Of a stretch of DNA of 34,723 nt, positions 16,186 through 32,209 are shown piece after piece (positions within the stretch are counted from its first letter, which is position 1; every line of letters starts with the position of its first letter). A model generated the notes under the pieces. The model saw nothing but the letters and a program-made list of their open reading frames with translations. It was not told the origin of the DNA and searched no databases. The position numbers and the translations under genes are program-made. The DNA is from Lachnospiraceae bacterium (GTDB lineage Bacteria > Bacillota > Clostridia > Lachnospirales > Lachnospiraceae), in assembly GCA_900751785.1 (NCBI GenBank), contig CAADSM010000119.1, forward strand, positions 1 through 34,723, read 5' to 3'.

Positions 16186-19100
16186 TCATCTTCTCTTTCT
16201 GCTCACGATCGCTGTCGCTGCAAGGCCGATCACCGCAAGCGCTCCGATCATAACTGCCACCGTTGCGGCTGTATTGACTGTATCGCCTGTCTTAACTGAA
16301 GTCGTACCTGCGGTCTTTGCTGTCGTTGAGCTGCTTCCGGATGTATTATTGGAAGAAGCTATGCCAGCTGTCAGAGTTCCGTCGATATTCCTGCCGTCAT
16401 CGCTGTCCACTGCTGTTGTATCGTCATTTCCTGCGGATGCACTGTCGTCCTCTGCCGGAGCCGCCTCTACAAGTGCCGCAAGTGCGCTCTGAAGATCAGA
16501 TGCCGCTGTCTGCACGTCTTCTTCTGTTGCGTTCTCATCTGCATATACATCCTCTGCCGCTGCAAGTGCTGTCTTCATCAGTGAGAAGCTTGCCGGTTCA
16601 TAAGCCGCTTCGTTCAGGCCTGATGCACTCTGGATCAGTGCTGCAAGGGCGTCTTTGTTCGGAATCAGGCGCATCTCGCTCATCTCTTTGAGGAGCGTTC
16701 TCCATGCCTGGTCAACCTCGTCCTGCATTGCATTTTCATCTGTATAGACATCCTTTGCTGTTGTCAGTGCTTCTTCGAAGCCATCCACTGTGCTCTCGAT
16801 GTACTTGCTGAGATCAAGGCCTTCCGCCATGCGGATCACTGCCTCAAGGTCAGACTTGTCGCCCTGCTTGAAGGACAGATACTGCATCATGGTAAGGATG
16901 TCGTTCCAGCTCTGGTCTACCATTGCCTGTGTTACTGTGCTGTCGCCTGCATAGACTCTGTCGAGGATTGCCTGGCCGTTTGCTACTGCCGCATTGAATC
17001 TGTCTGCCACTGCCGGTACAACGCCCTCTGTATCCGCGGATGCCGCAAGCTCAAGCGCATACTCAAGAACGCCTGTGTTAAGCGTTTCTGCCGGTTCTTC
17101 TTCCGGATCATAGGTGAACTGGAAGTAATTAATGTTGATGTCCGAGCAGTTAAAATACAGTCTCAGCGTATGCTGTCCTTCTGTCAGATAGATTTCCTTC
17201 GCTTCCTGAGTCACCCAGTTCCACCATCCGCCGGTATGGCCGTGTACAAATGATGCAAGAATGTCTCCGTCGCATTCCAGCTGGTAGCTGTACTGAATAT
17301 TTCCGGACTCGTCAAGGGCTGCCGTACGCGGAGCCAGAAGGTAGCGGCCGGATTTTTCTACATCTACTTTAAACAGAAGATAGTTGCCTGTCTTCACCGT
17401 TCCTACGATCATTCCGTCTTCACCTTCCGGATCTTCAGGATCCTGGCTTGCCTCTGTAGTAAACTGTGAACCATACTTATAAATATTTGACGTTGCCTTC
17501 ATCTTCGTCACATCGCCCGGCTGAGAAGCCTTGATCGTTGTAACCTGCACTTCCGGCTGTTCCACGGAGTTCAGGTCTGTAACCTGAAGATCTTTGACGA
17601 TCACCGGCGTCTCTGTCACATCTGCCGTGCTTGTCCCATTTCTGAGTGATCCCATTCCGTTTGCCGCATAGATGACAAGCTTCGGATCGTTCAGGGACAT
17701 GGTCTTCGTTCCCATATCAACGAAATCTGTGCCGTTGACGCTGAAACTGAGTCTGTAGGTATCGCCTTCCTTTCTGATCTTATAGAAGAAGTCATGTGCC
17801 TGTCCGTCATTGGTATAGGATCGGAGCAGCTCTGTATTCGGTGTATCCGAAGATGCTGTGCCGTTTGTTTCCTGGACATTTACGATGCCTTCCCAGTTGC
17901 CGGAATTCCAGTCATTACACTCATACTTGACGCCCACATAGTTGTCTGGATCATCCATGACAAGAAGTCCGAACTGCTGGTACGCCTGACCTCCTTCTAC
18001 CTCAAAGTTCAATGTTGCTACTGCTTCCCAGTCTCCATATGCCGGCTGAGAAAGATAATTCTTTACATAGTTATCTGCTGATGTCTGATAAAACTGTCCG
18101 ACCTGGGATGTGATCTGCACATATCCGTCGCCCTTCTCGTAATGAGTCTCGTCCGGATCATTCAGCGTCCAGAAATCCTTCAGCTCCATGCCCGCGAAGT
18201 CATCGCTGTGCGGACGCAGCTCCTCTGCCGGGATCTCATCCAGATAGACTCTGTACTCTGTCGCCTGGTCGTCCGACTCTGCACGAACGACTGCATATCC
18301 GTCATACATCGTTACGGATGCGCTGACATTCTCAGGTGTCTCGGCCGTGATCTCTGCATCGGCCGCGCTCTCTACCTTAACTGTGTAGGACTTGAGTGTC
18401 GGATAGAAATTATAGATCTCTTCCCCGTTTACAGAGATACTGGTTACCTTTGCATAAACCGGATTCTCGCCGATCGGATCAAGGTCAGCCTCGTTTGTAA
18501 AATAAATTCTGTATGTAGTTGTTCCGTTATCATTTGTCACCCGGATCACTGCGCATCCGGTTTCTGTTGTCGCCTGTGTGATCTCCACTTCACCCTCGTC
18601 GGATTCCGCACTGACTGTCGGCATCTGGCTCAGATCGCGCACGAAGATCTTATACTCTTTTTTCAGCGGGCTGAACACATTCAGATTCTCACCGTCAATG
18701 CTTACCGCCGACAGCACCGGTTTCTCCGGAGCCTTCTCTGTATCTACAGTAAACCAGTCACTTGTGGTTCCCGCATATTCATCCGCATAAGTCGGGAGTC
18801 CGTTGGTTGTGCGGAAGTTTTCTGACTTCATTACGAAAGTCAGGACTCTCTTTGCCGTCCTCTGAAGCTCGCCGAGCGTAATTCCGGAGTCTACCGTTCC
18901 TTCCGGACTTCCGCTGCTGACCCAGTTCTCATAGGATTCTCTCAGGGACTGATCCGCACTGCCGGAACCGTAAGGTCCCTCGCCCGGCATAAGAAGATCC
19001 GTGTTCGCACGTACTCTGTATGCGTTATTCCAGGTATTATCCATGTAATCACACGTATCTTCGCGGATCCACCAGTCTGTCATAAGGACGCCGTCATATC

Positions 19101-21258
19101 CCCACTCATCCCGGAGTATCGTCGTCATCAGTTCATAATTATAGTAAGCCCATTCTCCATTCACCTTATTGTAGCTGGTCATAAGGTTGAGCGGCTTCGC
19201 CTCCTTGATACAGATCTCGAATCCCTTCAGGTACAGTTCTCTCTGCGCTCTCTCTGAGCAGCGGGAATCATTATAGTTTCGGTTTGTCTCCTGATTGTTC
19301 AGCGCAAAATGCTTCGGGCAGGCAGATACTCCCTGAGACTGCACGCCTTTGACATAGTTTGCTCCCATGCGTCCTGTCAGAAGAGGATCCTCAGAAAAGT
19401 ATTCAAAGTTTCTTCCGCAGAGCGGATCTCTCTGAAGATTCATTCCCGGAGCAAGGATCACATCTGATCCGTTGAGCACCATTTCCTGGCCCAGAAGCTG
19501 ATAGAGTTCTGTTACCAGGTCATCATTCCATGTACTGGACAGACAGGTGCCGATCGGAACGAGGGATGCAGACGCCGTAAGACGGATTCCGGAAGGTCCG
19601 TCCGTTGTGGTCACGGGCACGACTCCTTTTTCTCTGAGGCTCTCCGTTATGCCGCCGAAAACTGCAGCGTTTCCTGCCGGTCCGAAAGAACTGCCCATTG
19701 TGTAATCCCCTCGCGTGAGCGCTTCAAGATCATCAAAATCAAGCTGCGCTACAAACTGATCCAGCGTATACGTTCCATCATATACATCGTTAAGGGTGAT
19801 CGTTTCCTCTACATCGTTCTCGCTCGCTGCCGGAAGTGCTGCTTCGATCCGGTCATGGAGATCGACTGTAGCGGTCGGAACCGGTTCATATTCGATCACG
19901 CCGTTATTGTTCACCATGCGGTCAAAGCCCTGCTCAACTGCGTTCGCTTCTGTGCACTGCTCTGTTACCCGAAGTTCAGGCTCAGTGTAAACGCCGACTT
20001 CCTGCGCATCTCTCACGGAATTTCCCACATAGATCGGATAGTCTCCGGCTTCCATCACAAACGCTGATTTATGTCCGGTCTTGCCCGTATCGTCATAAGA
20101 CGCCATCTGGTCTGCTTTAAACGTCAGCGTAATATCCTGCTGCTCACCCGGCGCCAGTTCATTTGTCTTGGCATATGCCGCCAGGGACTTCTCTGCCTTG
20201 CCCAGTTCTCCCTGAGGCGCGCCGTAATATACCTGTACAACTTCTTTTCCAGAATAAGTATCTCCGGTATTTGTAACAGTGACGTCGACGCTGATACTGC
20301 CTTCCGACTCAGACACATCATTTGTCTCAATTGCAAAGTCAGTATAGCCCAGTCCGTACCCGAACGGATACATTACGCTGTCCTTGGCAAACGTCTCAAA
20401 ATAGCGGTATCCCACATAAATGTCTTCTACATAATTGTTATACTCTCTGTTTCCAAAATTTGCAGCGCTCGGATACTCCTCATAAGAGTTTGCGATTGTC
20501 TGAGGAAGCTTTCCTGACGGAGCGACAGAACCGCTCAGCACATCTGCAATGGCATTTCCGCTCTCCATGCCTCCCTGCCATACATACAGGATGCTGTCCA
20601 GGTTGTCATAATCGTTCACCCAGCTCATGTCGATCAATGTTCCGACATTAAGCAGTACGACCACGTTCTCAAAGTTATCATTCGCTTTGGCAAGCATATC
20701 CTTTTCCAGATCCGTCAGATACCAACTGCCCTCCTCAAGCCTGCTTTCACGGTCTTCTCCGGATGAGCGACCAATCACTACAACTGCCGTATCACTGTAC
20801 TCTGCAGCATCCGCAACAACCTCATCATCCAGCGGCATCTCGGGATGTGACAGTGGCCAGTTTCCCCAGCCGCCCGTACTCGGCACATGCTCACTGCACC
20901 ACTTCTCGTACACTGCCGCCAGCTCTTCATTGACCTGGATTGCAGGATTGTCCCGGAGTCCTTCAAGAAGGTTTACTGTATAAGGCACTTTAACATCCCC
21001 TCCGGATCCATATCCGCACGGGAAATAATCGACCTGTACACGTCCGAATACAGATACCTTCTCCACCGACGTCCCGCCGCCGAGCGGAAGGACCTGATCG
21101 TCATTTTTCAGCATGACGATTCCTTCTGCCGCCGCTTCTCTCGACACATCCGCAAGTCCTGCCTGCAGTTCTGCCTTTGCCGGCACAGCCGGGACGCTCA
21201 GCGTTGTTACGAGCATCGTAAGTCCCAGCCCCAATGACAATATTCTTTTTTTCTTCAT
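16186..21258 (-). CDS. Wall-anchored multimodular GH3 beta-glycosidase with permuted catalytic domains
   Basis: 1690 residues, exported. Signal peptide 1-29. The family's usual second domain comes first (GH3_C, about 35-305, with the GRSSGEDRES acid/base-type region). An FnIII-like domain follows (315-415), then the TIM barrel GH3_N (500-810) with KHFALNNQETNR at 649-660 and nucleophile Asp728 in GVLMTDWW. This reversed order is known in some rumen and gut Firmicutes, e.g. Ruminococcus albus. Then two cadherin-like beta-sandwich modules (845-925, 935-1010), a concanavalin-like module (1020-1230), a CBM6-like module with GGWWNW (1240-1385) and three FIVAR-type helical repeats (1395-1600). A Ser/Thr-rich linker leads to SVKTGDT, a membrane span and RKRR. 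Substrate probably a beta-glucoside, beta-xyloside or related oligosaccharide at the cell surface. GGGAG lies 8 nt before the ATG. Confidence 0.9.
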   Translation of the reverse strand: MKKKRILSLGLGLTMLVTTLSVPAVPAKAELQAGLADVSREAAAEGIVMLKNDDQVLPLGGGTSVEKVSVFGRVQVDYFPCGYGSGGDVKVPYTVNLLEGLRDNPAIQVNEELAAVYEKWCSEHVPSTGGWGNWPLSHPEMPLDDEVVADAAEYSDTAVVVIGRSSGEDRESRLEEGSWYLTDLEKDMLAKANDNFENVVVLLNVGTLIDMSWVNDYDNLDSILYVWQGGMESGNAIADVLSGSVAPSGKLPQTIANSYEEYPSAANFGNREYNNYVEDIYVGYRYFETFAKDSVMYPFGYGLGYTDFAIETNDVSESEGSISVDVTVTNTGDTYSGKEVVQVYYGAPQGELGKAEKSLAAYAKTNELAPGEQQDITLTFKADQMASYDDTGKTGHKSAFVMEAGDYPIYVGNSVRDAQEVGVYTEPELRVTEQCTEANAVEQGFDRMVNNNGVIEYEPVPTATVDLHDRIEAALPAASENDVEETITLNDVYDGTYTLDQFVAQLDFDDLEALTRGDYTMGSSFGPAGNAAVFGGITESLREKGVVPVTTTDGPSGIRLTASASLVPIGTCLSSTWNDDLVTELYQLLGQEMVLNGSDVILAPGMNLQRDPLCGRNFEYFSEDPLLTGRMGANYVKGVQSQGVSACPKHFALNNQETNRNYNDSRCSERAQRELYLKGFEICIKEAKPLNLMTSYNKVNGEWAYYNYELMTTILRDEWGYDGVLMTDWWIREDTCDYMDNTWNNAYRVRANTDLLMPGEGPYGSGSADQSLRESYENWVSSGSPEGTVDSGITLGELQRTAKRVLTFVMKSENFRTTNGLPTYADEYAGTTSDWFTVDTEKAPEKPVLSAVSIDGENLNVFSPLKKEYKIFVRDLSQMPTVSAESDEGEVEITQATTETGCAVIRVTNDNGTTTYRIYFTNEADLDPIGENPVYAKVTSISVNGEEIYNFYPTLKSYTVKVESAADAEITAETPENVSASVTMYDGYAVVRAESDDQATEYRVYLDEIPAEELRPHSDDFAGMELKDFWTLNDPDETHYEKGDGYVQITSQVGQFYQTSADNYVKNYLSQPAYGDWEAVATLNFEVEGGQAYQQFGLLVMDDPDNYVGVKYECNDWNSGNWEGIVNVQETNGTASSDTPNTELLRSYTNDGQAHDFFYKIRKEGDTYRLSFSVNGTDFVDMGTKTMSLNDPKLVIYAANGMGSLRNGTSTADVTETPVIVKDLQVTDLNSVEQPEVQVTTIKASQPGDVTKMKATSNIYKYGSQFTTEASQDPEDPEGEDGMIVGTVKTGNYLLFKVDVEKSGRYLLAPRTAALDESGNIQYSYQLECDGDILASFVHGHTGGWWNWVTQEAKEIYLTEGQHTLRLYFNCSDININYFQFTYDPEEEPAETLNTGVLEYALELAASADTEGVVPAVADRFNAAVANGQAILDRVYAGDSTVTQAMVDQSWNDILTMMQYLSFKQGDKSDLEAVIRMAEGLDLSKYIESTVDGFEEALTTAKDVYTDENAMQDEVDQAWRTLLKEMSEMRLIPNKDALAALIQSASGLNEAAYEPASFSLMKTALAAAEDVYADENATEEDVQTAASDLQSALAALVEAAPAEDDSASAGNDDTTAVDSDDGRNIDGTLTAGIASSNNTSGSSSTTAKTAGTTSVKTGDTVNTAATVAVMIGALAVIGLAATAIVSRKRR

Positions 21259-21330
21259 AAGCTTCTCTCCCTTTCTCTGTTTTACATATGCGCTTTTGAT
21301 CCCTCCTTGTTTGATTATTTAGTTAGATTG

Positions 21331-21389
21331 AGTATACCACGGGGCCCTAAGCCGTCCCATATAAAATATTACATATTTATTTGTAATAT
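21331..21389 (-). promoter_or_regulatory. GH3 promoter region with an 8-bp dyad
   Basis: Minus-strand extended -10 TGGTATACT (TATACT at 21331-21336); nothing like TTGACA at the right distance. Upstream, ATATTACA (21366-21373) and TGTAATAT (21382-21389) form a perfect inverted repeat with an 8-nt spacer, about 40-65 nt before the start: the position of an activator site. A candidate target for the AraC-type regulator of this locus (inference). Confidence 0.45.
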
Positions 21390-21456
21390 CTTACGATTAC
21401 AGGATCTCTTTTTACGGCAGAGCGTATACCGTTTACGAAGGAACACCACACAGAAA

Positions 21457-21497
21457 GACCGGTGCATCGGCTGAGCTCCTCATCCGATGCACCGGTC
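21457..21497 (-). terminator. Terminator of the GH2 gene
   Basis: Perfect 14-bp stem, 21457-21470 with 21484-21497 (GACCGGTGCATCGG on the plus strand), with a 13-nt loop. The minus-strand transcript ends CTTTCTGTG, a modest T-tract. It lies 33 nt after the GH2 stop and separates the two glycosidase genes, so the GH3 gene has its own promoter. Confidence 0.7.
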
Positions 21498-21529
21498 CTC
21501 ATATTCTCGTATTTTCTAAAAATCTCCGT

Positions 21530-27847
<6,318 letters not shown>

Positions 27848-27907
27848 TTATTGATTATTTTTCGTTTTTTGTTAAATTCATGTATAATTCCGGCAAATTT
27901 TTGTTAA

Positions 27908-28903
27908 TTATTTGTCAAAAGAAAACAGCAGACGCTGACTTTCTTCATCATACATATTTTCTTTCGTCACGATCAGCAGCGAGGTGTCGATCTCTTCCTT
28001 CTCAACCGGCAGCCCATTGATCAGATTGTATGCGTTCTCAACGCCAAGATATCCCATGGCATAGGGATTCTGTACGATCAGTGCGTCTACCTCCCCGGTC
28101 TCCAGCATCCCGACAGAGACTACATTGCTGTCGAAGGCGACCACATGGATCTCGTCCTCCAGCCCCTGCTCCTGTATGGCATACCCCACGCCGAGGCTGG
28201 TCCACTCGTTAAACGTGGCGATGACATTGATCTGAGGGTTCCTTCTGATCATGTCCAGCGTTCCCTGCTTGGCGGCCTCGGTGGTGGAATTGACGTTGAT
28301 CGCGTCCGTGATCACCGCCCGGCTGTCCTCCGCTGCCGTGTCTCGGAAGCCGGACTCTCTTGTCTGCCCGTTCTCGGAATTTTTGTCAAAATTCACGATA
28401 CCGATATTCAGCTCGGGATCTCCGCAGGCGAGCGCCGCTTCTCCCGCAAGGCATCCCGCCTCATAATTGTCCGTACCGATATAGCACTCCACCGCTTCGC
28501 TGTTCACCTCGCTGTCTATCGCAACGATCTTCACGCCGTCTTCCGCCGCACGATCCACAGCCTGCGCGTTTGCCTCAAAATCCACTGCTGAGAATACGAT
28601 CGCATCCGCGTCGTCTTCCACCGCGCTCTCGATCATATTGTTCTGCGCCTCATAATCTTCCTCCGAGAGCGGCGCCTGGAAGACGAAGTCAAGGTTGTAT
28701 TCCGTGCTCGCCGCATTCGCCCCTGCCCGGACGGATTTCCAGAAGGCGGATTCTGCCGACTTCGCCACCAGAGCCACGCGGTATTTTCTTCCCGAGATCT
28801 GGTCTGATCCTGTATCTGTTCTCTGCTGCACATGGCATGCCGTCAGGGCGAGCACCAGTAAAAAAAGCATGCCCGCCCCGGCCCTGTACCACTTACTTCT
28901 CAT
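27908..28903 (-). CDS. Sugar-binding lipoprotein (ribose/xylose-binding type), sensor without a transporter
   Basis: 331 residues. Lipoprotein signal MRSKWYRAGAGMLFLLVLAL-TAC with lipobox Cys23, so it is tethered outside the membrane. Two-lobed type I periplasmic-binding fold (Peripla_BP_4): RVALVAKSAESAFWKSVRAG, ADAIVFSAVDFEAN, VKIVAIDSEVN, TDNYEAGCLAG, NIGIVNFDKNSENGQTRESG, VIATFNEWTSLGVGYAI, VVAFDSN, ALIVQNPYAMGYLG. GGAGG lies just before the ATG, and the start overlaps the kinase stop by 11 bp. No permease or ATPase gene adjoins. In Clostridium a similar protein (XylFII) binds xylose and works through a LytS-type kinase and YesN regulator, so I infer a sensory rather than a transport role. 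Confidence 0.9.
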   Translation of the reverse strand: MRSKWYRAGAGMLFLLVLALTACHVQQRTDTGSDQISGRKYRVALVAKSAESAFWKSVRAGANAASTEYNLDFVFQAPLSEEDYEAQNNMIESAVEDDADAIVFSAVDFEANAQAVDRAAEDGVKIVAIDSEVNSEAVECYIGTDNYEAGCLAGEAALACGDPELNIGIVNFDKNSENGQTRESGFRDTAAEDSRAVITDAINVNSTTEAAKQGTLDMIRRNPQINVIATFNEWTSLGVGYAIQEQGLEDEIHVVAFDSNVVSVGMLETGEVDALIVQNPYAMGYLGVENAYNLINGLPVEKEEIDTSLLIVTKENMYDEESQRLLFSFDK

Positions 28904-30608
28904 ACCTTCCCTCCGTTATCTTCGGCATCCGGATCGTCACACAGGTTCCCTCGTCCAGCTCACTCGCGATCGACAGTCCGTATTCTTCGCCGAAATAGAT
29001 CCGGATCCGGTCATTGACATTCTTGATCCCGATCCCGGTCCTGTCCCCGGACTCCTTCTGCAGGATCTCCCTGCACTGTTCCTCTGTCATCCCCACTCCG
29101 TTATCTTCGATCTGGAAGATAATATCGTCGTTTTTCTGGAAAATCCGGATCTCGATCCTGCCCTCGTCGACCATGCGGTTGATTCCGTGATAAATAGCGT
29201 TCTCGATGATAGGCTGAAGGGTGATCTTGTTGCACAGATATCCCAGACAGCTCTCATCAATATCAAAATGATAGGTAAACTGATCCTTATAGCGGATCTT
29301 CTCGATCTTCAGATAGCTCTGCGCATGCTGTACTTCTTTCGCGATCGGAATGAGCTCATGTCCCTTGCTGATACTGATCCGGAAAAGATTCGCCAGCGCT
29401 GTTACCATTTCCTCAGCTTCCTTGTTCTGCCCGTCCTCGCACAGCCATGCGATCGCATCCAGCGTATTGTACAGAAAATGAGGGTTGATCTGCGCCTGCA
29501 GCGCCTTCAGCTCTGTCTTCCTCAGGCTGACCTCCTCCTGCCTCACCTTCTCCATCAGGCTCTGGATGCGGAGCACCATATGCCCGAAGGACTCTGACAA
29601 GGTCATGATCTCAGAAGTGCCTCCCCCGACGCTGTACTCGAAGTTTTCCGCGTCCTTCTCGAAGTCTTCCATGGCCTTCGCCAGCTTTTTCGCAGGGCTG
29701 GAGAACAGCCGTGAGAAAAGCCAGCCGAACAGGAACGTGACGAACAGGATGCCCACGATCATGACGCTCAGCCTCTGCACCGCGCTGGCCACCTGCTGGG
29801 TGATCATCTCATCCACATAGCACACGCCGATGATCTTCCAACCCGCCCGCTCCATCGTATGTACGGTATAGATTGCCTCTGAACCGATATGCGTTCCGTC
29901 GTCCAGGTTTCCCGTGCGTTCCGATCTCAGTCCCGCGTTGATAAGCTGCTGCTGGGGATGGTACACGATATCCCCGTTCAGATCAGTTAGGAAGCAGTAG
30001 CCCCGCTGTCCGATGCCCACATCGTCTATATAATTTGCAATATTAGAAAATCGGATATCCAGGGCGATATGCCGCGTCCTGCCGTCCTCATCCTCCACAT
30101 GCTCATAGATCGTGACCACCCATGGATAAGAGTCCACAAAGATCGACTCCACATGTGGCCGGGAGATATTAAGCCCGCCCTCTTTGTCCGTATACGCCTC
30201 ATAGGACAGATTGGTCAGAGGCTCCTCCTTGAGCTCGCGCCCTGCGGTCCAGCACTGGAGCAGCGTTCCGTCATCGTCATAGGCAGTGATCGCCACAATA
30301 TCTGTCCTGACCTCTACCAGATTCTGCATAAAATCATTTTCATTCGGTGTATCCAGGTTGTCTTTGATCAGATCCAGCGTCATCTCGATCTCGCTCGTAT
30401 AGTTTTCAAGTGTATTCTGTACCTGGACGATAGTCTGCTCACTGCTGGTGACCGCGCTCTGCTCCATATCTTCCTTGTATATCCGCTCAAAAATAAAAAT
30501 GCCGGACACAGAGCTCACAAGGACCATGAGCATGGACAGGACGACAAACATCTCTGAGATCGAGAGCTTCCATCCCGTCTTCCTCTTCTTATTCCTGCTT
30601 CTGTTCAT
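28893..30608 (-). CDS. YesM/LytS-type sensor histidine kinase
   Basis: 571 residues. TM1 at about 18-40, an extracytoplasmic Cache-like sensor at 41-280 (TAYDDDGTLLQCW, GYCFLTDLNGDIVYHP, GWKIIGVCYVDEM) and TM2 at 281-303. A HAMP-like segment follows to about 355, then a His_kinase domain with phospho-acceptor His377 in QAQINPHFLYN and an ATPase domain (N box ENAIYHG, DNGVGM, GIGIKNVNDRI). AGGAAAGCAA precedes the ATG. It overlaps the regulator gene upstream by 20 bp and the binding-protein gene downstream by 11 bp, so the three are made together. The binding protein probably docks on the outer domain and controls phosphorylation of the AraC-type regulator. Confidence 0.94.
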   Translation of the reverse strand: MNRSRNKKRKTGWKLSISEMFVVLSMLMVLVSSVSGIFIFERIYKEDMEQSAVTSSEQTIVQVQNTLENYTSEIEMTLDLIKDNLDTPNENDFMQNLVEVRTDIVAITAYDDDGTLLQCWTAGRELKEEPLTNLSYEAYTDKEGGLNISRPHVESIFVDSYPWVVTIYEHVEDEDGRTRHIALDIRFSNIANYIDDVGIGQRGYCFLTDLNGDIVYHPQQQLINAGLRSERTGNLDDGTHIGSEAIYTVHTMERAGWKIIGVCYVDEMITQQVASAVQRLSVMIVGILFVTFLFGWLFSRLFSSPAKKLAKAMEDFEKDAENFEYSVGGGTSEIMTLSESFGHMVLRIQSLMEKVRQEEVSLRKTELKALQAQINPHFLYNTLDAIAWLCEDGQNKEAEEMVTALANLFRISISKGHELIPIAKEVQHAQSYLKIEKIRYKDQFTYHFDIDESCLGYLCNKITLQPIIENAIYHGINRMVDEGRIEIRIFQKNDDIIFQIEDNGVGMTEEQCREILQKESGDRTGIGIKNVNDRIRIYFGEEYGLSIASELDEGTCVTIRMPKITEGRYEK

Positions 30609-32184
30609 TTGCTTTCCTGCATTCCTTCGGTGACATTCCCGTACTCTTCTTAAAACAGTGACTGAAATAGAACTGATCCCGGTATCCGCACGCCTCTGTG
30701 ATCTCCCGGATCTTCATCGTCGTACTCAGGAGCAGCTCCCGGGCTTTTCGGATCCTTCTGTCTGTCAGGAGCTCTATAAAGGTCCTGCCCGTATTCTTCT
30801 TGATCAGAGTGCTGAGATAGTTTGGCGACACGCCGATCTCACTGCTGACAGACAGGAGCGAGAGCTCCTGGTCCGAATATTTATTCTCAATGATGTCCAG
30901 GGCTCTGTCGCAGATGATCTCGCTGCTCTTTTTCTTCTGCGTGGAGATCAGGCGCTTTGCGGCAAGGCACATGCCCCTGATCGACTTCAGCCCCTCCGTC
31001 ATACGCTCGACGAGGCGGACGTCATTGAGCGGATACTCCTTCTGAAGCAGCCTGAGGGCTTCCTCTCCGCCAGCCACATAGACCGCGCCGTGGACTGCCG
31101 CCGCCATCTGAAAGATCAGGACGCCGAAGTACATGAGCGTGAAATTCCACGACCTGACGTCCTGCTCCACCTTGTCCAGATACCGCTCCAGCTCCTCGAT
31201 GCTCCCGCTCTTCAGAAGGCCTTCCAGGTGCTCCGTGATCTCGCGGATCCTCTCCTGCCCCACATTCTGCTCCGGCTCCTCATCGGAGATAAAGTAAATG
31301 TGGCTTCCGCCTTCGTCGGAATAGCCGACTGCATTGACAGCCTCCAGATAGCATTCCCTGCATTCTGTCAGCTTCTTGACGCTCCGGCTGATCCCAACAA
31401 GGCAGTCCAGCTTCAGCATGCGCTCCACGCTCTGCACAATCTCCTCCGACAGGATATGCAGGTATTTGTTGAATCCGGAAGAGGTGGCTGCCAGGATGGA
31501 GATGATCTCTCCCTTCAGATAGCAGCTTACATGCCGCACGTATTTGCTCAGGATCATATCCACCGCGTCCGCCGTCGCCCGGGTGGTGCGGTCCGCCCCG
31601 TCCGCGTCCTGTATCCGGGTGACCACGACGACAAAGCCCAGGCTCGGGGACTCCGCATTTCTCAGCAGTCCCACGGAGACCGCCATCTCCCTGAGCTCCC
31701 GCTCTGCCTCGTCTCCCTTCTCGATACTGTCCAGCAGGAGCGGGAGAAGGAACTCGGACTTCTCCATCTCCTTCTTCACCCTGTCTGTCCTGGAGAACAG
31801 CTCGTACTGCCTGTCCAGCTTCTTTCTCACCTTGTTCAGCTCTTTCTCCAGATCCTCCGCGGAGATCGGCTTGAGCAGATAGCTGATGATATTGTACTGG
31901 ATCGCTTCCTGGGCATAGGAGAAATCATCATACCCGCTCAGGAACATGATCTGCACTGCCGGACGCACCTCCCGGATCTGCCTCGCAAGCTCGATCCCGT
32001 TGATAAACGGCATCCGGATGTCCGTGATCAGGAGATCCGGCTCAAGCTGCTCTACCATCTCCAGCGCGTCCGCGCCGTTTTCCGCCTCGCCGATCACCCG
32101 GAAGCCTGCCGATTCCCATTTTACATTTTTTACGATCCCCCTCCGGATCCTTTCTTCATCTTCTGCAACAATTACCGTATACAT
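30589..32184 (-). CDS. YesN-type AraC-family response regulator
   Basis: 531 residues. Receiver domain 1-120: acidic pocket VAEDEE, phospho-acceptor Asp55 in LLITDIRMP, conserved Thr/Ser in MFLSGYDD and Lys in YLLKPIS. A helical middle region (130-420) contains a GGDEF-like degenerate segment typical of YesN. The C-terminal AraC-type double HTH (about 430-525) reads LSVSSEIGVSPNYLSTLIKKNTGRTF and IREITEACGYRDQFYFSHCFKKSTGMSPKECR. The start MYTVIVAEDEE was chosen for the AAAGGA site about 8 nt upstream and for its match to family N-termini. It begins 25 nt after the thioesterase stop. The most likely targets are the two glycosidase promoters just downstream. Confidence 0.94.
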   Translation of the reverse strand: MYTVIVAEDEERIRRGIVKNVKWESAGFRVIGEAENGADALEMVEQLEPDLLITDIRMPFINGIELARQIREVRPAVQIMFLSGYDDFSYAQEAIQYNIISYLLKPISAEDLEKELNKVRKKLDRQYELFSRTDRVKKEMEKSEFLLPLLLDSIEKGDEAERELREMAVSVGLLRNAESPSLGFVVVVTRIQDADGADRTTRATADAVDMILSKYVRHVSCYLKGEIISILAATSSGFNKYLHILSEEIVQSVERMLKLDCLVGISRSVKKLTECRECYLEAVNAVGYSDEGGSHIYFISDEEPEQNVGQERIREITEHLEGLLKSGSIEELERYLDKVEQDVRSWNFTLMYFGVLIFQMAAAVHGAVYVAGGEEALRLLQKEYPLNDVRLVERMTEGLKSIRGMCLAAKRLISTQKKKSSEIICDRALDIIENKYSDQELSLLSVSSEIGVSPNYLSTLIKKNTGRTFIELLTDRRIRKARELLLSTTMKIREITEACGYRDQFYFSHCFKKSTGMSPKECRKANEQKQE

Positions 32185-32209
32185 GGAGCATTCCTTTCCG
32201 TGATCAAAA

